Below are positions 7,544 through 15,747 of a stretch of 19,172 nt of DNA, piece by piece (the stretch's first letter is position 1; each line of letters begins with the position of its first letter). Location of the stretch: NCBI GenBank assembly GCA_007123785.1, contig SLGL01000437.1, positions 1 through 19,172 of the forward strand, read 5' to 3'. Below the pieces are notes generated by a model. That model had not been told where the DNA came from, did no database searches, and was given only the letters and a program-made list of their open reading frames with translations. The position numbers and the translations under genes are program-made. The DNA comes from Balneolaceae bacterium (GTDB lineage Bacteria > Bacteroidota > Rhodothermia > Balneolales > Balneolaceae).

Positions 7544-7624
7544 ATCGAATATCGCTGCGTCGCTACATCTCATCAATCGGATATCATTATGATTGAGCGA
7601 TTTAGAAGATACTCGATATTCGAT
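7544..7624. repeat. Nested inverted repeats between the M23 and M20 genes
   Basis: ATCGAATATCG (7544-7554) is the exact reverse complement of CGATATTCGAT (7614-7624). Inside it TCAATC (7573-7578) pairs with GATTGA (7591-7596), extended by TCGCT/AGCGA. The arms are well separated, so it may be a decayed palindromic element rather than a terminator. No T-run follows on either strand. Confidence 0.4.
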
Positions 7625-7706
7625 TTAGCGATTTATGAGCCAAACTCTTCAAGATGGAACATGTTAGTGTCTCTTCGTTTATGTTGTGATTTTTTGATGG
7701 GTGCCT

Positions 7707-8306
7707 TCAATAAATATCACCTAAAATTATCCTGGGATCAGGATAAAGTTTTTTGGCTTCAGAAAGTTCTTCATCGGAGACCACACCGGGCATATCGGCT
7801 TTGCCGGGATCGTGCCAGCTTAACTGGTAGTGGAGATGAGGCGGCCAGTTGCCGTTTTCGGTTTCATCACCCAGCCAGCCCACAAGATTGCCCCGTTTCA
7901 GGAAATGGCCCCGCTCAAGGTTTTTAAGAGTGCCAAGAGAGAGATGGCCGTACAATGCAAAAATGTCGCGCTGATGATTGGCCAGGAAATGTTTAAGCAC
8001 CACGGTTACTCCGTAATTTCCCTCTTCATTGTGATTGGCGGTATACGCAACGGTTCCGTCAAACGGTGCAAAGACGGGTTTACCGGCCGGTGCCCAGATG
8101 TCAATACCCATATGGATATTCCGGCGGTTTTCATACTGCGGTGCCAGGTACATGCCGGATCGTTTTTCGAGGTATCCGCCCACACCCCAGCCGCCTTTTT
8201 TAATGAATTCTCTCATTTTTCTGGCGTTGTATCCATCAGTGAAAGAGAATGCCGTATACTGCTCCGGCAGATGCATGACCGGGTGGGGTGATATAGGCCA
8301 CGGCAT
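7707..8306 (-). CDS. Leaderless M23 (LytM-type) metallopeptidase domain protein
   Basis: A 199-residue protein with the complete M23 zinc site: His65 and Asp69 (HMGID), His121 (YGHLS), His157 and His159 (HLHYQ). Ordinary M23 enzymes cut peptidoglycan cross-links outside the membrane, but this one has no signal peptide, lipobox or membrane segment, so it should be cytoplasmic. The sequence around the sites (IDIWAPAGKPVFAPFDG, ENGNWPPHLHYQL, PGVVSDE, LYPDPRIILG) recalls the M23 middle domain of large aminoglycoside-phosphotransferase/M23/class III aminotransferase fusion proteins (from memory). Its ATG overlaps the context of the racemase stop (TGATATG, one base apart), so translation is coupled. 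A role in handling an amino acid-derived small molecule alongside the PLP enzyme is more likely than wall hydrolysis, but this is inference. Confidence 0.8.
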   Translation of the reverse strand: MPWPISPHPVMHLPEQYTAFSFTDGYNARKMREFIKKGGWGVGGYLEKRSGMYLAPQYENRRNIHMGIDIWAPAGKPVFAPFDGTVAYTANHNEEGNYGVTVVLKHFLANHQRDIFALYGHLSLGTLKNLERGHFLKRGNLVGWLGDETENGNWPPHLHYQLSWHDPGKADMPGVVSDEELSEAKKLYPDPRIILGDIY

Positions 8307-8307
8307 A

Positions 8308-9381
8308 TCAGTCTGTAACGCGCTTTTCGATGTAATCCGAGCTCATCAGGCCGAGGGCACCCATGTATTTTAGTTTAAAGCGTATCATATCTCCTACTTT
8401 GTAGCCCTGTTCGTTTGATCCCACATCGAGCACGAGCATATCGGAGCTGGCATCGGTGATTTTAATGTTTTCATCCACCGGCACCAGGTAATTGGGCTGA
8501 ATATCGAGCACACCGATGTCAATGATGGCACGATAGGAAGTTTTACCGTAATTATTTTCCTCAATTTTTGAGGTTCCTCCCTGGGGATTTACACCCAGTT
8601 CACCCATCGGTACCATCGGCTTTTCGGAGAGTTCGATGATCTGTGTGTAGAGTTCCAGTACCTGGTCGCTCATTCCGTCAATCACTCCATCGGTGAAGAG
8701 ATTTTTGCCGAAAAACAGGGCTTCGCCCACGCGGAAATGGTTTACTCCGGATGGAAGCTGATTTCGGAGCACAAGAGGTATGGTGACAGTGGTGCCGCCA
8801 GAAACAAGCGGAATTTTCTTTTTGAATCGAAGTTCGATAATCTGCTTGTAGAGAGAGAGCTGGATTAGTTTGTCGCCGTCGGGCATTACACCGTGCAGGC
8901 AGTTCAGATTGGTGCCAAGCCCCACCACTTCAATGCCGGGCAGCCGGAATACTTTTTCGTAAAAATTGATCAGGTCATCCCGCATCACACCTTCGCGAAG
9001 GTCGCCCAGTTCAATCATGATGATCACTTTGTGCAGGGTGTTTTGCCGCTGAGCTTCGTCGGAAAGTTCATGGAGAGTTGCCAGCTCGGTGTTGAGGCTG
9101 ATGTCGGCATATTTTACCACATCACGCAGAATATCTTTCGGCGGTGGTTTGATGTAAATAGTAATGGTTTCAGGGTCAATCTCCTTTATGACCCGGAGAT
9201 TGCTGATTCGCGAATCGTGCACCTCACCAATGCCAAGATTTATCACTTCACTCAAAAAATCTCTGTTACCGCAAAAAAGCTTGGTTGTGATACCCCACTT
9301 GATTCCTCGCTCTTTAAAAAGTTCGTTAAGAAATTCGAAATTGTGCCGCAGCTCTTGTCTGTAAAGTTTTAAATAGGCCAT
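8308..9381 (-). CDS. Alanine/ornithine racemase-family PLP enzyme
   Basis: A 357-residue fold-type III PLP enzyme of the alanine/ornithine racemase group, distinct from the alr at 4756. Lys34 in WGITTKLFCGN is the PLP lysine. GGTTVTIPLV at 195-204 fits the phosphate-binding loop, and Arg217 in HFRVGEALFFG the pyridine-nitrogen contact. The C-terminal part carries the beta domain found in this group (for example the clostridial ornithine racemase). It would invert the alpha carbon of a basic or small amino acid; which one cannot be read here. It is the third gene of a tight unit: 18 bp after the GNAT gene and one base before the M23 gene. No clear Shine-Dalgarno precedes its ATG. Confidence 0.85.
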   Translation of the reverse strand: MAYLKLYRQELRHNFEFLNELFKERGIKWGITTKLFCGNRDFLSEVINLGIGEVHDSRISNLRVIKEIDPETITIYIKPPPKDILRDVVKYADISLNTELATLHELSDEAQRQNTLHKVIIMIELGDLREGVMRDDLINFYEKVFRLPGIEVVGLGTNLNCLHGVMPDGDKLIQLSLYKQIIELRFKKKIPLVSGGTTVTIPLVLRNQLPSGVNHFRVGEALFFGKNLFTDGVIDGMSDQVLELYTQIIELSEKPMVPMGELGVNPQGGTSKIEENNYGKTSYRAIIDIGVLDIQPNYLVPVDENIKITDASSDMLVLDVGSNEQGYKVGDMIRFKLKYMGALGLMSSDYIEKRVTD

Positions 9382-9399
9382 TTCGGAATTTTCCGTTGG

Positions 9400-9855
9400 T
9401 TAATCCTTTTGTTTCTGGAGACGCATTTCGAGATATTTGTTAGTGAAACCAAATTTTTCGTATAGAAATTTCGCCGGATTATCCGGTTCCACGTGCAGGG
9501 CGATGTCTCCCTCTGCTCGGTCAATGACCCGCCTCATCAGTTCTTTGCCCACGCCCTTTCCGCGGGTTTTATGGTGTACGGCAATATACACCAAAATATT
9601 TTCAGGAATATACCCGCTCATATTGGTTTTATTGATGATGACTGTGCCCAGAATGTTGTTTTCTTCATGTGCAACCAGGATAAATCCGTCCTGCCCGGGC
9701 GAATCACCGTATGCGTAGGCGATGCATTTCAGGATGGCGCTTCTTGTGTCGCCATACTGGTCGAGATGGCTCTTTAAAAAATCAGCGATCTGTTCCCGGG
9801 AAAAGACGGGTTCAGTATCGCGATCATTTTCAATAATGGTATAGGATATATCCAT
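9400..9855 (-). CDS. GNAT-family N-acetyltransferase
   Basis: A 151-residue single-domain GNAT enzyme. The acetyl-CoA pyrophosphate loop is RGKGVG (98-103), preceded by the beta-4 strand NILVYIAVHHKTR. The C-terminal NPAKFLYEKFGF motif (126-136) is typical of the fold. It would transfer an acetyl group from acetyl-CoA to an amine. The gene starts five bases after the symporter stop and ends 18 bp before the racemase gene, so it is part of one transcription unit. Acetylation of the amino acid product or substrate handled by the neighbours is a reasonable but untested idea. Confidence 0.85.
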   Translation of the reverse strand: MDISYTIIENDRDTEPVFSREQIADFLKSHLDQYGDTRSAILKCIAYAYGDSPGQDGFILVAHEENNILGTVIINKTNMSGYIPENILVYIAVHHKTRGKGVGKELMRRVIDRAEGDIALHVEPDNPAKFLYEKFGFTNKYLEMRLQKQKD

Positions 9856-9860
9856 AAAGT

Positions 9861-11294
9861 TTATTCTTGATTAAACGTAATATAGCTTACTATAATAAAT
9901 GAAATTGCCGACATCGAAATTCCAAAAACATTGGGGTCCAGCCCATAAGGTAAGTCTAAACCGGAATATCGTAAAGCAATGGTGGTAAAACCGCCCAAAA
10001 TCATTGCGGTAAGGGCCCCGGCTGGTGTGCTTTTACGCCAGAACAGCGCACCAATCACCGGAACAAACAGTCCCGATACCATAAAGGCGTAAGAGTCGAG
10101 CATCAGATCAAGAACGTTGGTCATGGCGGCGGCCAGCATCAAGGCGAGAATACCGATGATCAGAGTGACTATTTGTGATATGCGCACAAAAGCAGTACTG
10201 TCGTGATCAAGTTTTGTAAACTTTCCGATGATGTCGGTAACCACATTCCCTGAAGAGGCCATCAGGCAGCTGTCGGCTGTGGAGAGAATGGCCGAAAAAT
10301 AGGCGGCCATCATGATGCCCAACAATCCTACCGGGAGAACGGTACGGAGAAGCATCGGCAGGCCGGTTTCGGGATCGGTATCGGCAATATCGGCTGCGCC
10401 CAAAAATTCAAACATTCCCTGGTCGGCAGCTACCCTGGCAAATAGGCCGAGAAGTACCCCTAAAAATGCCATGACCGGCCATTCAAAAACACCGGCGAGA
10501 TACCAGGCTTTTTTGGCAGTTTGTTCATCATGACAGGCATAAATACGCTGGTAAAGCGTCATTCCCACAAACCAGATCGGGATGATGGTAACACCCCAGT
10601 AGACCAGGTCCTGCCAGGAAAGGTTCGTGAGTGTCAGCATGGCCGGATCTACCGTAGCCCGGATCGCTTCCATGCCGCCAATTTCGATATAGGCGATGGG
10701 GATGCCAATGAAAATCAATCCGATCATCAGTAAGGCCCACTGTATGGTATCGGTGTAAATGACTGCTTTAAGCCCGCCCAGTACGGTATAAATCACGGCC
10801 ACAGCTCCCATAATGTAGAGCGCCATGTCGTGATCTAGCCCCACAAAGGTACCGCTTGCCAGTTTGGCTCCGGCCAGCATCTGTGAACTGGTGAATCCGG
10901 CATAACCGATGGCTGAAATGATGGCGGCCACAAAAGCTACCCGTGCACTGTAATAATGTTCAAAGAGCTGGGGAAAGGTGTAGGCATCATCAAAAAAAGC
11001 GTTCTGTTTTATTTTTGGAATAAGAAAAACAGCAGCCAGCCAGGCCCCCACCAAGCCGGTAAAGAGCATCCATGATCCGGAGAGTCCCATCACAAACCCC
11101 AATCCGCCCAGTCCAATAGAGAAGCCTCCGCCTACATCGGTCGCAACTACAGACAGCCCAACGTGGTAACTTTTCATATTTCGGCCGCCTACGTAATAAT
11201 CATCTCCTCCCTTGTTATTTTTAAAGAAAAAGTAGCCGAAGCCGAGCAGACCGGTTACATATATTATAAATATAGTAAGATCAACGGGGTGCAT
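9861..11294 (-). CDS. Sodium:solute symporter (SSS family)
   Basis: A 477-residue membrane protein with about thirteen helices in the LeuT-like fold, importing a solute with Na+. Family signs are the N-terminal DDYYVGGRNM with a glycine-rich second helix (VATDVGGGFSIGLGGLGF), the PQLFEHYYSARVAFVAA segment and the MMAAYFSAILSTADSCLMASSGN motif of helix 8 that contributes to the sodium site. Length and frame are intact. It is the first gene of the four-gene unit on this strand. The substrate is not evident; an amino acid, peptide fragment or organic acid would fit the downstream enzymes. Confidence 0.9.
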   Translation of the reverse strand: MHPVDLTIFIIYVTGLLGFGYFFFKNNKGGDDYYVGGRNMKSYHVGLSVVATDVGGGFSIGLGGLGFVMGLSGSWMLFTGLVGAWLAAVFLIPKIKQNAFFDDAYTFPQLFEHYYSARVAFVAAIISAIGYAGFTSSQMLAGAKLASGTFVGLDHDMALYIMGAVAVIYTVLGGLKAVIYTDTIQWALLMIGLIFIGIPIAYIEIGGMEAIRATVDPAMLTLTNLSWQDLVYWGVTIIPIWFVGMTLYQRIYACHDEQTAKKAWYLAGVFEWPVMAFLGVLLGLFARVAADQGMFEFLGAADIADTDPETGLPMLLRTVLPVGLLGIMMAAYFSAILSTADSCLMASSGNVVTDIIGKFTKLDHDSTAFVRISQIVTLIIGILALMLAAAMTNVLDLMLDSYAFMVSGLFVPVIGALFWRKSTPAGALTAMILGGFTTIALRYSGLDLPYGLDPNVFGISMSAISFIIVSYITFNQE

Positions 11295-11753
11295 GAATTA
11301 TCGGATCGATAGATGGGCAATTATCACTCAGGTTATTGCAGATAATGATATCAGGTTTTTATTCAAAAAAATTCCGATCAGGTAAAGTTACAAGCTTATT
11401 GAATAAGCATCAAATGTTTCTCGGCAGGGGAGTTGTCACAACGAACGGGGTTTTCGCCACATAGTGAAACTTTTGAGAAAGTTGTCTGCCATGTGAGTCA
11501 CGGTATTTCGCTGATTTTCAAGGTAACTTTAGAAGTCATTGGTTAATCTCTGTCGGAAACAATCCTATCCGATTTTTGCTGAAGCGAAAGTCAACTTAAC
11601 TTGATTTTTCACCATGAAGATACTGGAAAACTTCACTTTCCAGGTGCCATTTATGGTATTGGGAATTCGATGTGTGAGATTCCGGCAATAATTACAATTA
11701 TCTTTGTTACATTTTTAGAAACGGAATTTGAAAAAACGAATCATCAATAAAGT
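11295..11753. other. Divergent intergenic region between symporter and Na/Pi transporter
   Basis: About 460 bp without a gene; it must hold the promoters of both flanking units. Visible structure: AACTTT/AAAGTT around TGAG (11468-11483), enclosed by CACAT (11458-11462) and ATGTG (11491-11495), and CTGGAAA/TTTCCAG (11623-11629, 11637-11643). Either could be an operator. No T-rich terminator follows them. Confidence 0.4.
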
Positions 11754-13379
11754 ATGACGATAGGCGGATTTGAGCTTTGGTTGTTTCTTGCCGGGCTGGG
11801 AATTTTTCTTTTCGGTATGCACATGATGGAAGAGTCTATTCGCCTTCTCAGCGGTGGTGCATTCCGTTCGATGATCCGCCGTTATACCGATACCAATTTG
11901 AAGGCGATTTTAAGCGGTATGACCAGTACGGCAATTCTGCAAAGCAGTTCGGCGGTTTCACTGATGGTGCTGGCATTTGTGGGAGCGGGAATTATGACCC
12001 TCACACAGGCTATTGCGGTGATGATGGGCACTAAAATCGGAACAACGGCCACAGCCTGGATTGTGGCAGTATTTGGTTTCAAGTTCAATATCGATGCATT
12101 TTCTCTGCCGATGATCGGAATCGGCGGACTGGGAATTATTCTTCTGGCGAAGTCACCTAAGTATGTGAACATCAGCAAATTTCTTGTGGCGTTCGGATTC
12201 CTTTTTATGGGGCTCGATTATATGAAAACCAGTGTGGATGACTTCTCTGATGCGATTGACCCGGAAGTGTTTGCCGGTTATGGAGCCGTGGTTTTTGCCC
12301 TCGTGGGCCTGGTGATGACAGCAGTGATGCAAAGCAGTTCGGCCACGATTGCAATTGTTTTAACGATGCTCTTTAGTGGTGTGATCACTTTCAGTTCCGG
12401 AGCGGCTATGGTGATCGGTGCCAATGTGGGAACTACGGTTACGGTACTGCTCGGTTCCATTGGCGGTGTGGCCTCAAAAAAACAGGCCTCACTCAGTCAG
12501 CTTATTTTTACGGTCAGCACCGCTGTAGTTACGTTAATACTATTGCCGGTTCTCAGCTGGTTTGTGCTGACTTTTCTCGGGTTTAATGAAAACATTGTGC
12601 TTGGCCTGGCGCTGTTTCATACGCTGTTCAATGTGATCGGGGTGATTGTATTTTTCCCGTTTATATCAAAACTTGCGGGTTTTGCTGAGGGCCGGTTCCG
12701 GGAGAAGGAAGAAACTTTCAGCAAGTATATTCACAAAACTGATCCGCAAGTGACCGATGCGGGAATGGAGGCGTTCCGAAGAGAAATTGCCCGGCAGTTG
12801 CGGTATGCGCTGATGTTTGTCGAACAGACCATTCACCCGAATCGGCACGGACAACATATTAATTATGATGACCTTGTACGATATCATGCTGAAATTTTCG
12901 AATACAATACCAAGCTGCTCTCTCATGAGGTAAGCAAGGAGGAAGCCGAACGGATTGACAAACTGCTGAGGGCGAGCAGGAATATTATGAACTCTTCAAA
13001 GAATATTTTTGAACTGAAAGATGAACTGGCAATGCTGAGCCACGATACTGATCCTTCGCTGCACAGTTCCCACCGTTCAATCACAGAACGGCTGCAAAAA
13101 CTAATCGCCAAAGGAAAAGAGATTAAATGGGATGATGATCCGGCAATTGAAACAGATCGGAGCGGGGAAGTAACGGAGATTCACAATTTTATTGAAAACG
13201 AAGATAAAGAGTTCATCAAAATGTGTCGTTCATTTATATCGGACCAAAAAATCAGACGCACAGAAATTACTTACCTGCTGATGCTGAACCGTTCCGTAAC
13301 CCAGTCCAGCCGGATGATTATCTTTTCAATGAAGACCCTCCTGGAGAGTTTTGGTATTGCTGATAGTAAAGTTTCCTGA
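11754..13379 (+). CDS. Na/Pi-cotransporter family protein
   Basis: A 541-residue protein of the PNaS/NptA type. The membrane half (residues 1-310) is an inverted duplication with the diagnostic QSSS motif twice (63-66 and 193-196), each followed by a GTT-containing segment (GTKIGTTAT at 92-100 and GANVGTTVT). Residues from about 315 to the end form a soluble, mostly helical region in the place where some relatives carry a PhoU domain; I do not recognise a clear PhoU signature. The family moves phosphate with sodium in either direction. Length is normal and the frame is intact. It stands alone, divergent from the symporter unit and convergent with ilvD. No strong Shine-Dalgarno precedes the ATG, which immediately opens the first helix. 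Confidence 0.88.
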   Translation: MTIGGFELWLFLAGLGIFLFGMHMMEESIRLLSGGAFRSMIRRYTDTNLKAILSGMTSTAILQSSSAVSLMVLAFVGAGIMTLTQAIAVMMGTKIGTTATAWIVAVFGFKFNIDAFSLPMIGIGGLGIILLAKSPKYVNISKFLVAFGFLFMGLDYMKTSVDDFSDAIDPEVFAGYGAVVFALVGLVMTAVMQSSSATIAIVLTMLFSGVITFSSGAAMVIGANVGTTVTVLLGSIGGVASKKQASLSQLIFTVSTAVVTLILLPVLSWFVLTFLGFNENIVLGLALFHTLFNVIGVIVFFPFISKLAGFAEGRFREKEETFSKYIHKTDPQVTDAGMEAFRREIARQLRYALMFVEQTIHPNRHGQHINYDDLVRYHAEIFEYNTKLLSHEVSKEEAERIDKLLRASRNIMNSSKNIFELKDELAMLSHDTDPSLHSSHRSITERLQKLIAKGKEIKWDDDPAIETDRSGEVTEIHNFIENEDKEFIKMCRSFISDQKIRRTEITYLLMLNRSVTQSSRMIIFSMKTLLESFGIADSKVS

Positions 13380-13512
13380 GAAAACAGAAGATTATATGAT
13401 TTCGATATCTCTTTCCGATCCCCAAATCTTGCCCAAAAGCCTGCTCTTCGAAGTTTTCCTGACCCTCGAAGTTGTAACTATTTAAGTTATCCTTAAACCC
13501 TGCAAAACATCA

Positions 13513-13552
13513 CCCCTTCCCTATGCCGTGAGTTTGCGGCATAGGGAAGGGG
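13513..13552. repeat. Perfect 16-bp hairpin repeat
   Basis: CCCCTTCCCTATGCCG (13513-13528) and its exact complement (13537-13552) flank an 8-nt loop, followed by a G-rich tail (CCGGGGGATGGGT). It lies between the convergent Na/Pi transporter and ilvD genes. There is no T-run on either side, so it is not a standard intrinsic terminator; it has the look of a dispersed hairpin repeat. Confidence 0.6.
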
Positions 13553-13606
13553 CCGGGGGATGGGTCCGTGTGGATAGGGCCAAATGTAACCGATAGATAG
13601 AAGTAA

Positions 13607-13640
13607 AGGCCGTCCAGGACTTAAAATCCTGGAGGGCTGT
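13607..13640 (-). terminator. Probable terminator of ilvD
   Basis: TCCAGGA and TCCTGGA arms, extended by GCC/GGC with one bulge, form a stem with a 7-nt AT loop a few bases past the ilvD stop. On the ilvD strand it is followed by CTTTACTTC, a weak T-rich stretch. It may act on both strands, ending the Na/Pi transporter transcript too. Confidence 0.5.
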
Positions 13641-13646
13641 TTATTT

Positions 13647-15323
13647 TCAAGCATCTGTCACACAACCCTCTGAGGCTGTGGAAACATTCTTCGCATATTT
13701 ATAAAGAATACCGCTCTTGAATTTCAGCTCGGGAGCAATCCAGTTATTCCGGCGCTTTTCAAGCTCTTCGGAAGAAAGATCTACATTCAGAATTCTTTCG
13801 TCTGCGTCGATGGTGATAATGTCGCCATTTTTAAGCAGGCCAATGGCTCCGCCCAGTTGTGCCTCCGGAGTTACGTGGCCGATCACAAAACCGTGAGTTC
13901 CTCCCGAAAAGCGACCGTCAGTAATCAGCGCCACTTCGTTGCCGAGGCCAACACCCATAATGGCAGCTGTAATTGAGAGCATCTCCCGCATACCGGGTCC
14001 TCCTTTGGGCCCTTCATAACGGATTACAACAACATCGCCTTTCTTCACTTTGCCGCCGCGGATACCTTCCAGGCAATCTTCTTCCGATTCAAATACCCGG
14101 GCAGGGCCTGAAAACTGCATTCCCTCTTTTCCGGTGATTTTGGCCACACTTCCGTCGGGTGAGAGGTTGCCGTAGAGAATCTGAAGGTGTCCGGTTTTTT
14201 TTACAGGATCGGACACGGGATGGATTACTTTTTGTTCTTCCAGTAATCCGGGTAGTTCGTCCACGTTTTCTTCCAGTGTGTTGCCGGTTACGGTGATGCA
14301 GTCACCGTGGAGATACCCGTGCTCCAGAAGAAGTTTTTGAACACCGGGAACTCCACCTGCATTATAGAGGTCTTCCATCACATACTTTCCGCTTGGCTTC
14401 AGGTCAGCCAGAAATGGTGTGCGGTCACTCACTTCCTGGAAATCATCAATGGTAAAATCAACTTCGGCCGCTTTTGCGATGGCAAGCATGTGCATTACTG
14501 CATTGGTGGAGCCGCCAAGGGCAATAATCATAGCAACAGCATTTTCCAAAGATTTACGGGTGATGATATCTCTTGGTTTGATATCCTTCTCCAGGATCTT
14601 GTAGATCGCTTCTCCCGCTCTTTCGCACTCTTTGATTTTTTCCGGGTGATTTGCAGGAACCGAAGAACTGTAGGGAAGGCTAATGCCCAGTGTTTCAATG
14701 GCCGATGCCATAGTGTTAGCGGTATACATTCCGCCGCAGGCTCCCTTTCCGGGACAGGCGTGTTTAAGGACCTGGTTCATCTGCTCTTCATCGATCTCTT
14801 TGGAGAGAAACTGCCCGTACGATTCAAACGCCGAGACAATATCGAGCTTTTGCCCGTTCAGGTTTCCGGGACTGATGGTTCCTCCATACACCATGATTGA
14901 CGGCCGGTTCACCCTGGCTATCGCCATCACTGAGCCGGGCATATTTTTATCGCAGCCCATTACAGAGATATTGGCATCGTACCACTGGGCCTGCATCACC
15001 ACTTCGATGGAGTCTGCAATAATATCGCGGGAGGGAAGAGAAAACTTCATGCCCTGGGTACCCATCGAAATGCCGTCACTCACACCGATAGTATGGAATA
15101 CAAATCCAACCATATTGTTGTCCCACACCCCCTGTTTGATGACAGCAGCCAGATCGTTCAGATGCATGTTACACGGATTGCCGTCCCATCCCGCACTTGC
15201 GATTCCGATCTGGGGCTTTTTCATGTCGTCCTCGCTCAATCCGGTGGCATAAAGCATCGCTTTTGAGCCTACCTGAGACTGTTGCTGGGTTAATCTGGAG
15301 CTGTATTTATTCAGTTTCGTCAT
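13647..15323 (-). CDS. ilvD: Dihydroxy-acid dehydratase
   Basis: IlvD dehydrates 2,3-dihydroxy-isovalerate and 2,3-dihydroxy-3-methylvalerate to the 2-keto acids, the step shared by valine and isoleucine synthesis. The 558-residue frame is full length. Fe-S ligands are Cys51 (GNPCNMH), Cys124 (MGCDKNMPG) and Cys196 (GKGACGGMYTANTM). Asp83 in GVSDG and Lys126, the carbamoylated lysine position, complete the Mg site. The three-Cys pattern fits the [2Fe-2S] branch of the family. The C-terminal swivelling domain has the GGPGMREM and TDGRFSGGTHG motifs. It is divergent from the ilvB leader across about 260 bp, so both directions could share a control region. The ATG at 15323 fits the family's N terminus; no clear Shine-Dalgarno is seen. 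Confidence 0.96.
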   Translation of the reverse strand: MTKLNKYSSRLTQQQSQVGSKAMLYATGLSEDDMKKPQIGIASAGWDGNPCNMHLNDLAAVIKQGVWDNNMVGFVFHTIGVSDGISMGTQGMKFSLPSRDIIADSIEVVMQAQWYDANISVMGCDKNMPGSVMAIARVNRPSIMVYGGTISPGNLNGQKLDIVSAFESYGQFLSKEIDEEQMNQVLKHACPGKGACGGMYTANTMASAIETLGISLPYSSSVPANHPEKIKECERAGEAIYKILEKDIKPRDIITRKSLENAVAMIIALGGSTNAVMHMLAIAKAAEVDFTIDDFQEVSDRTPFLADLKPSGKYVMEDLYNAGGVPGVQKLLLEHGYLHGDCITVTGNTLEENVDELPGLLEEQKVIHPVSDPVKKTGHLQILYGNLSPDGSVAKITGKEGMQFSGPARVFESEEDCLEGIRGGKVKKGDVVVIRYEGPKGGPGMREMLSITAAIMGVGLGNEVALITDGRFSGGTHGFVIGHVTPEAQLGGAIGLLKNGDIITIDADERILNVDLSSEELEKRRNNWIAPELKFKSGILYKYAKNVSTASEGCVTDA

Positions 15324-15403
15324 GGTTGATTCTATTCAATTAGTTATTTATAAACAATAGTTTAAGTGTCTTATATAATTTTTTTTGGAAGCGCTTTTGA
15401 GGG

Positions 15404-15431
15404 GTCTGTTCTGTGTCAGACTTTTGAACAG
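15404..15431. promoter_or_regulatory. Overlapping inverted repeats in the ilvD/ilvB divergent region
   Basis: CTGTTC (15406-15411) pairs with GAACAG (15426-15431), and GTCTG (15404-15408) pairs with CAGAC (15417-15421). They lie upstream of the candidate ilvB promoter and could be a regulator binding site for both directions. The support is symmetry and location only. Confidence 0.25.
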
Positions 15432-15450
15432 TAATGATATAAAAAATATC

Positions 15451-15480
15451 TTGACTCATATAACAGCATTGTCTAAGTTT
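15451..15480 (+). promoter_or_regulatory. Candidate promoter of the ilvB operon
   Basis: TTGACT (15451-15456) and TAAGTTT (15474-15480) are spaced 17 bp. The second box also resembles the Bacteroidota -7 motif TAnnTTTG. It would give a transcript starting about 95 bases before the leader peptide ATG. Confidence 0.35.
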
Positions 15481-15582
15481 TCAATAGTGAAGTTTACCTA
15501 AACAGATTACAAATTGTCTACCAAAATAACACATACAAAACATAGTTCTCAAAACGCTGTTTCAGTCAAAGAGGTTAACTCA

Positions 15583-15741
15583 ATGAGAGAGTTGTATGTA
15601 CTTTTTGTATCTGCTTTACTCATCACATTGCTTACCGCAGTATTTACTGTTATCTCTGTTTTTTCTGTAGGTGTAATCAGTAGTCTGGTTATTTCTATCC
15701 TAATTTCTGGCATTCTAATTCTAAATCTAATAATTAGATAA
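15583..15741 (+). CDS. Branched-chain leader peptide of the ilv operon
   Basis: A 52-codon frame with a good Shine-Dalgarno (AAAGAGG, 8 nt before the ATG), stronger than that of most genes here. It contains 11 Leu, 8 Val and 10 Ile codons, 29 of 52, spread along the whole peptide and densest in the last third (codons 35-51, with Leu CTA four times). Its stop lies 6 nt before an 11-bp hairpin and 84 nt before ilvB. The end products of the operon are exactly these three amino acids, so it fits a translated sensor: ribosomes stalling for charged Ile, Val or Leu tRNA would change the downstream RNA fold. A small hydrophobic membrane protein is the main alternative. The in-frame TTG at 15514 would give a longer form but has no comparable ribosome binding site. 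Confidence 0.65.
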   Translation: MRELYVLFVSALLITLLTAVFTVISVFSVGVISSLVISILISGILILNLIIR

Positions 15742-15747
15742 TCACAT

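Noticed and set aside
14307..14900. 197-residue plus-strand frame opposite ilvD
   Set aside because: It is antisense to a well-supported gene and shows no protein-family features.
15514..15741. Longer TTG-started version of the ilv leader peptide
   Set aside because: The ATG at 15583 has a well-placed Shine-Dalgarno and the extra residues are hydrophilic and unlike a leader; the short form is preferred.
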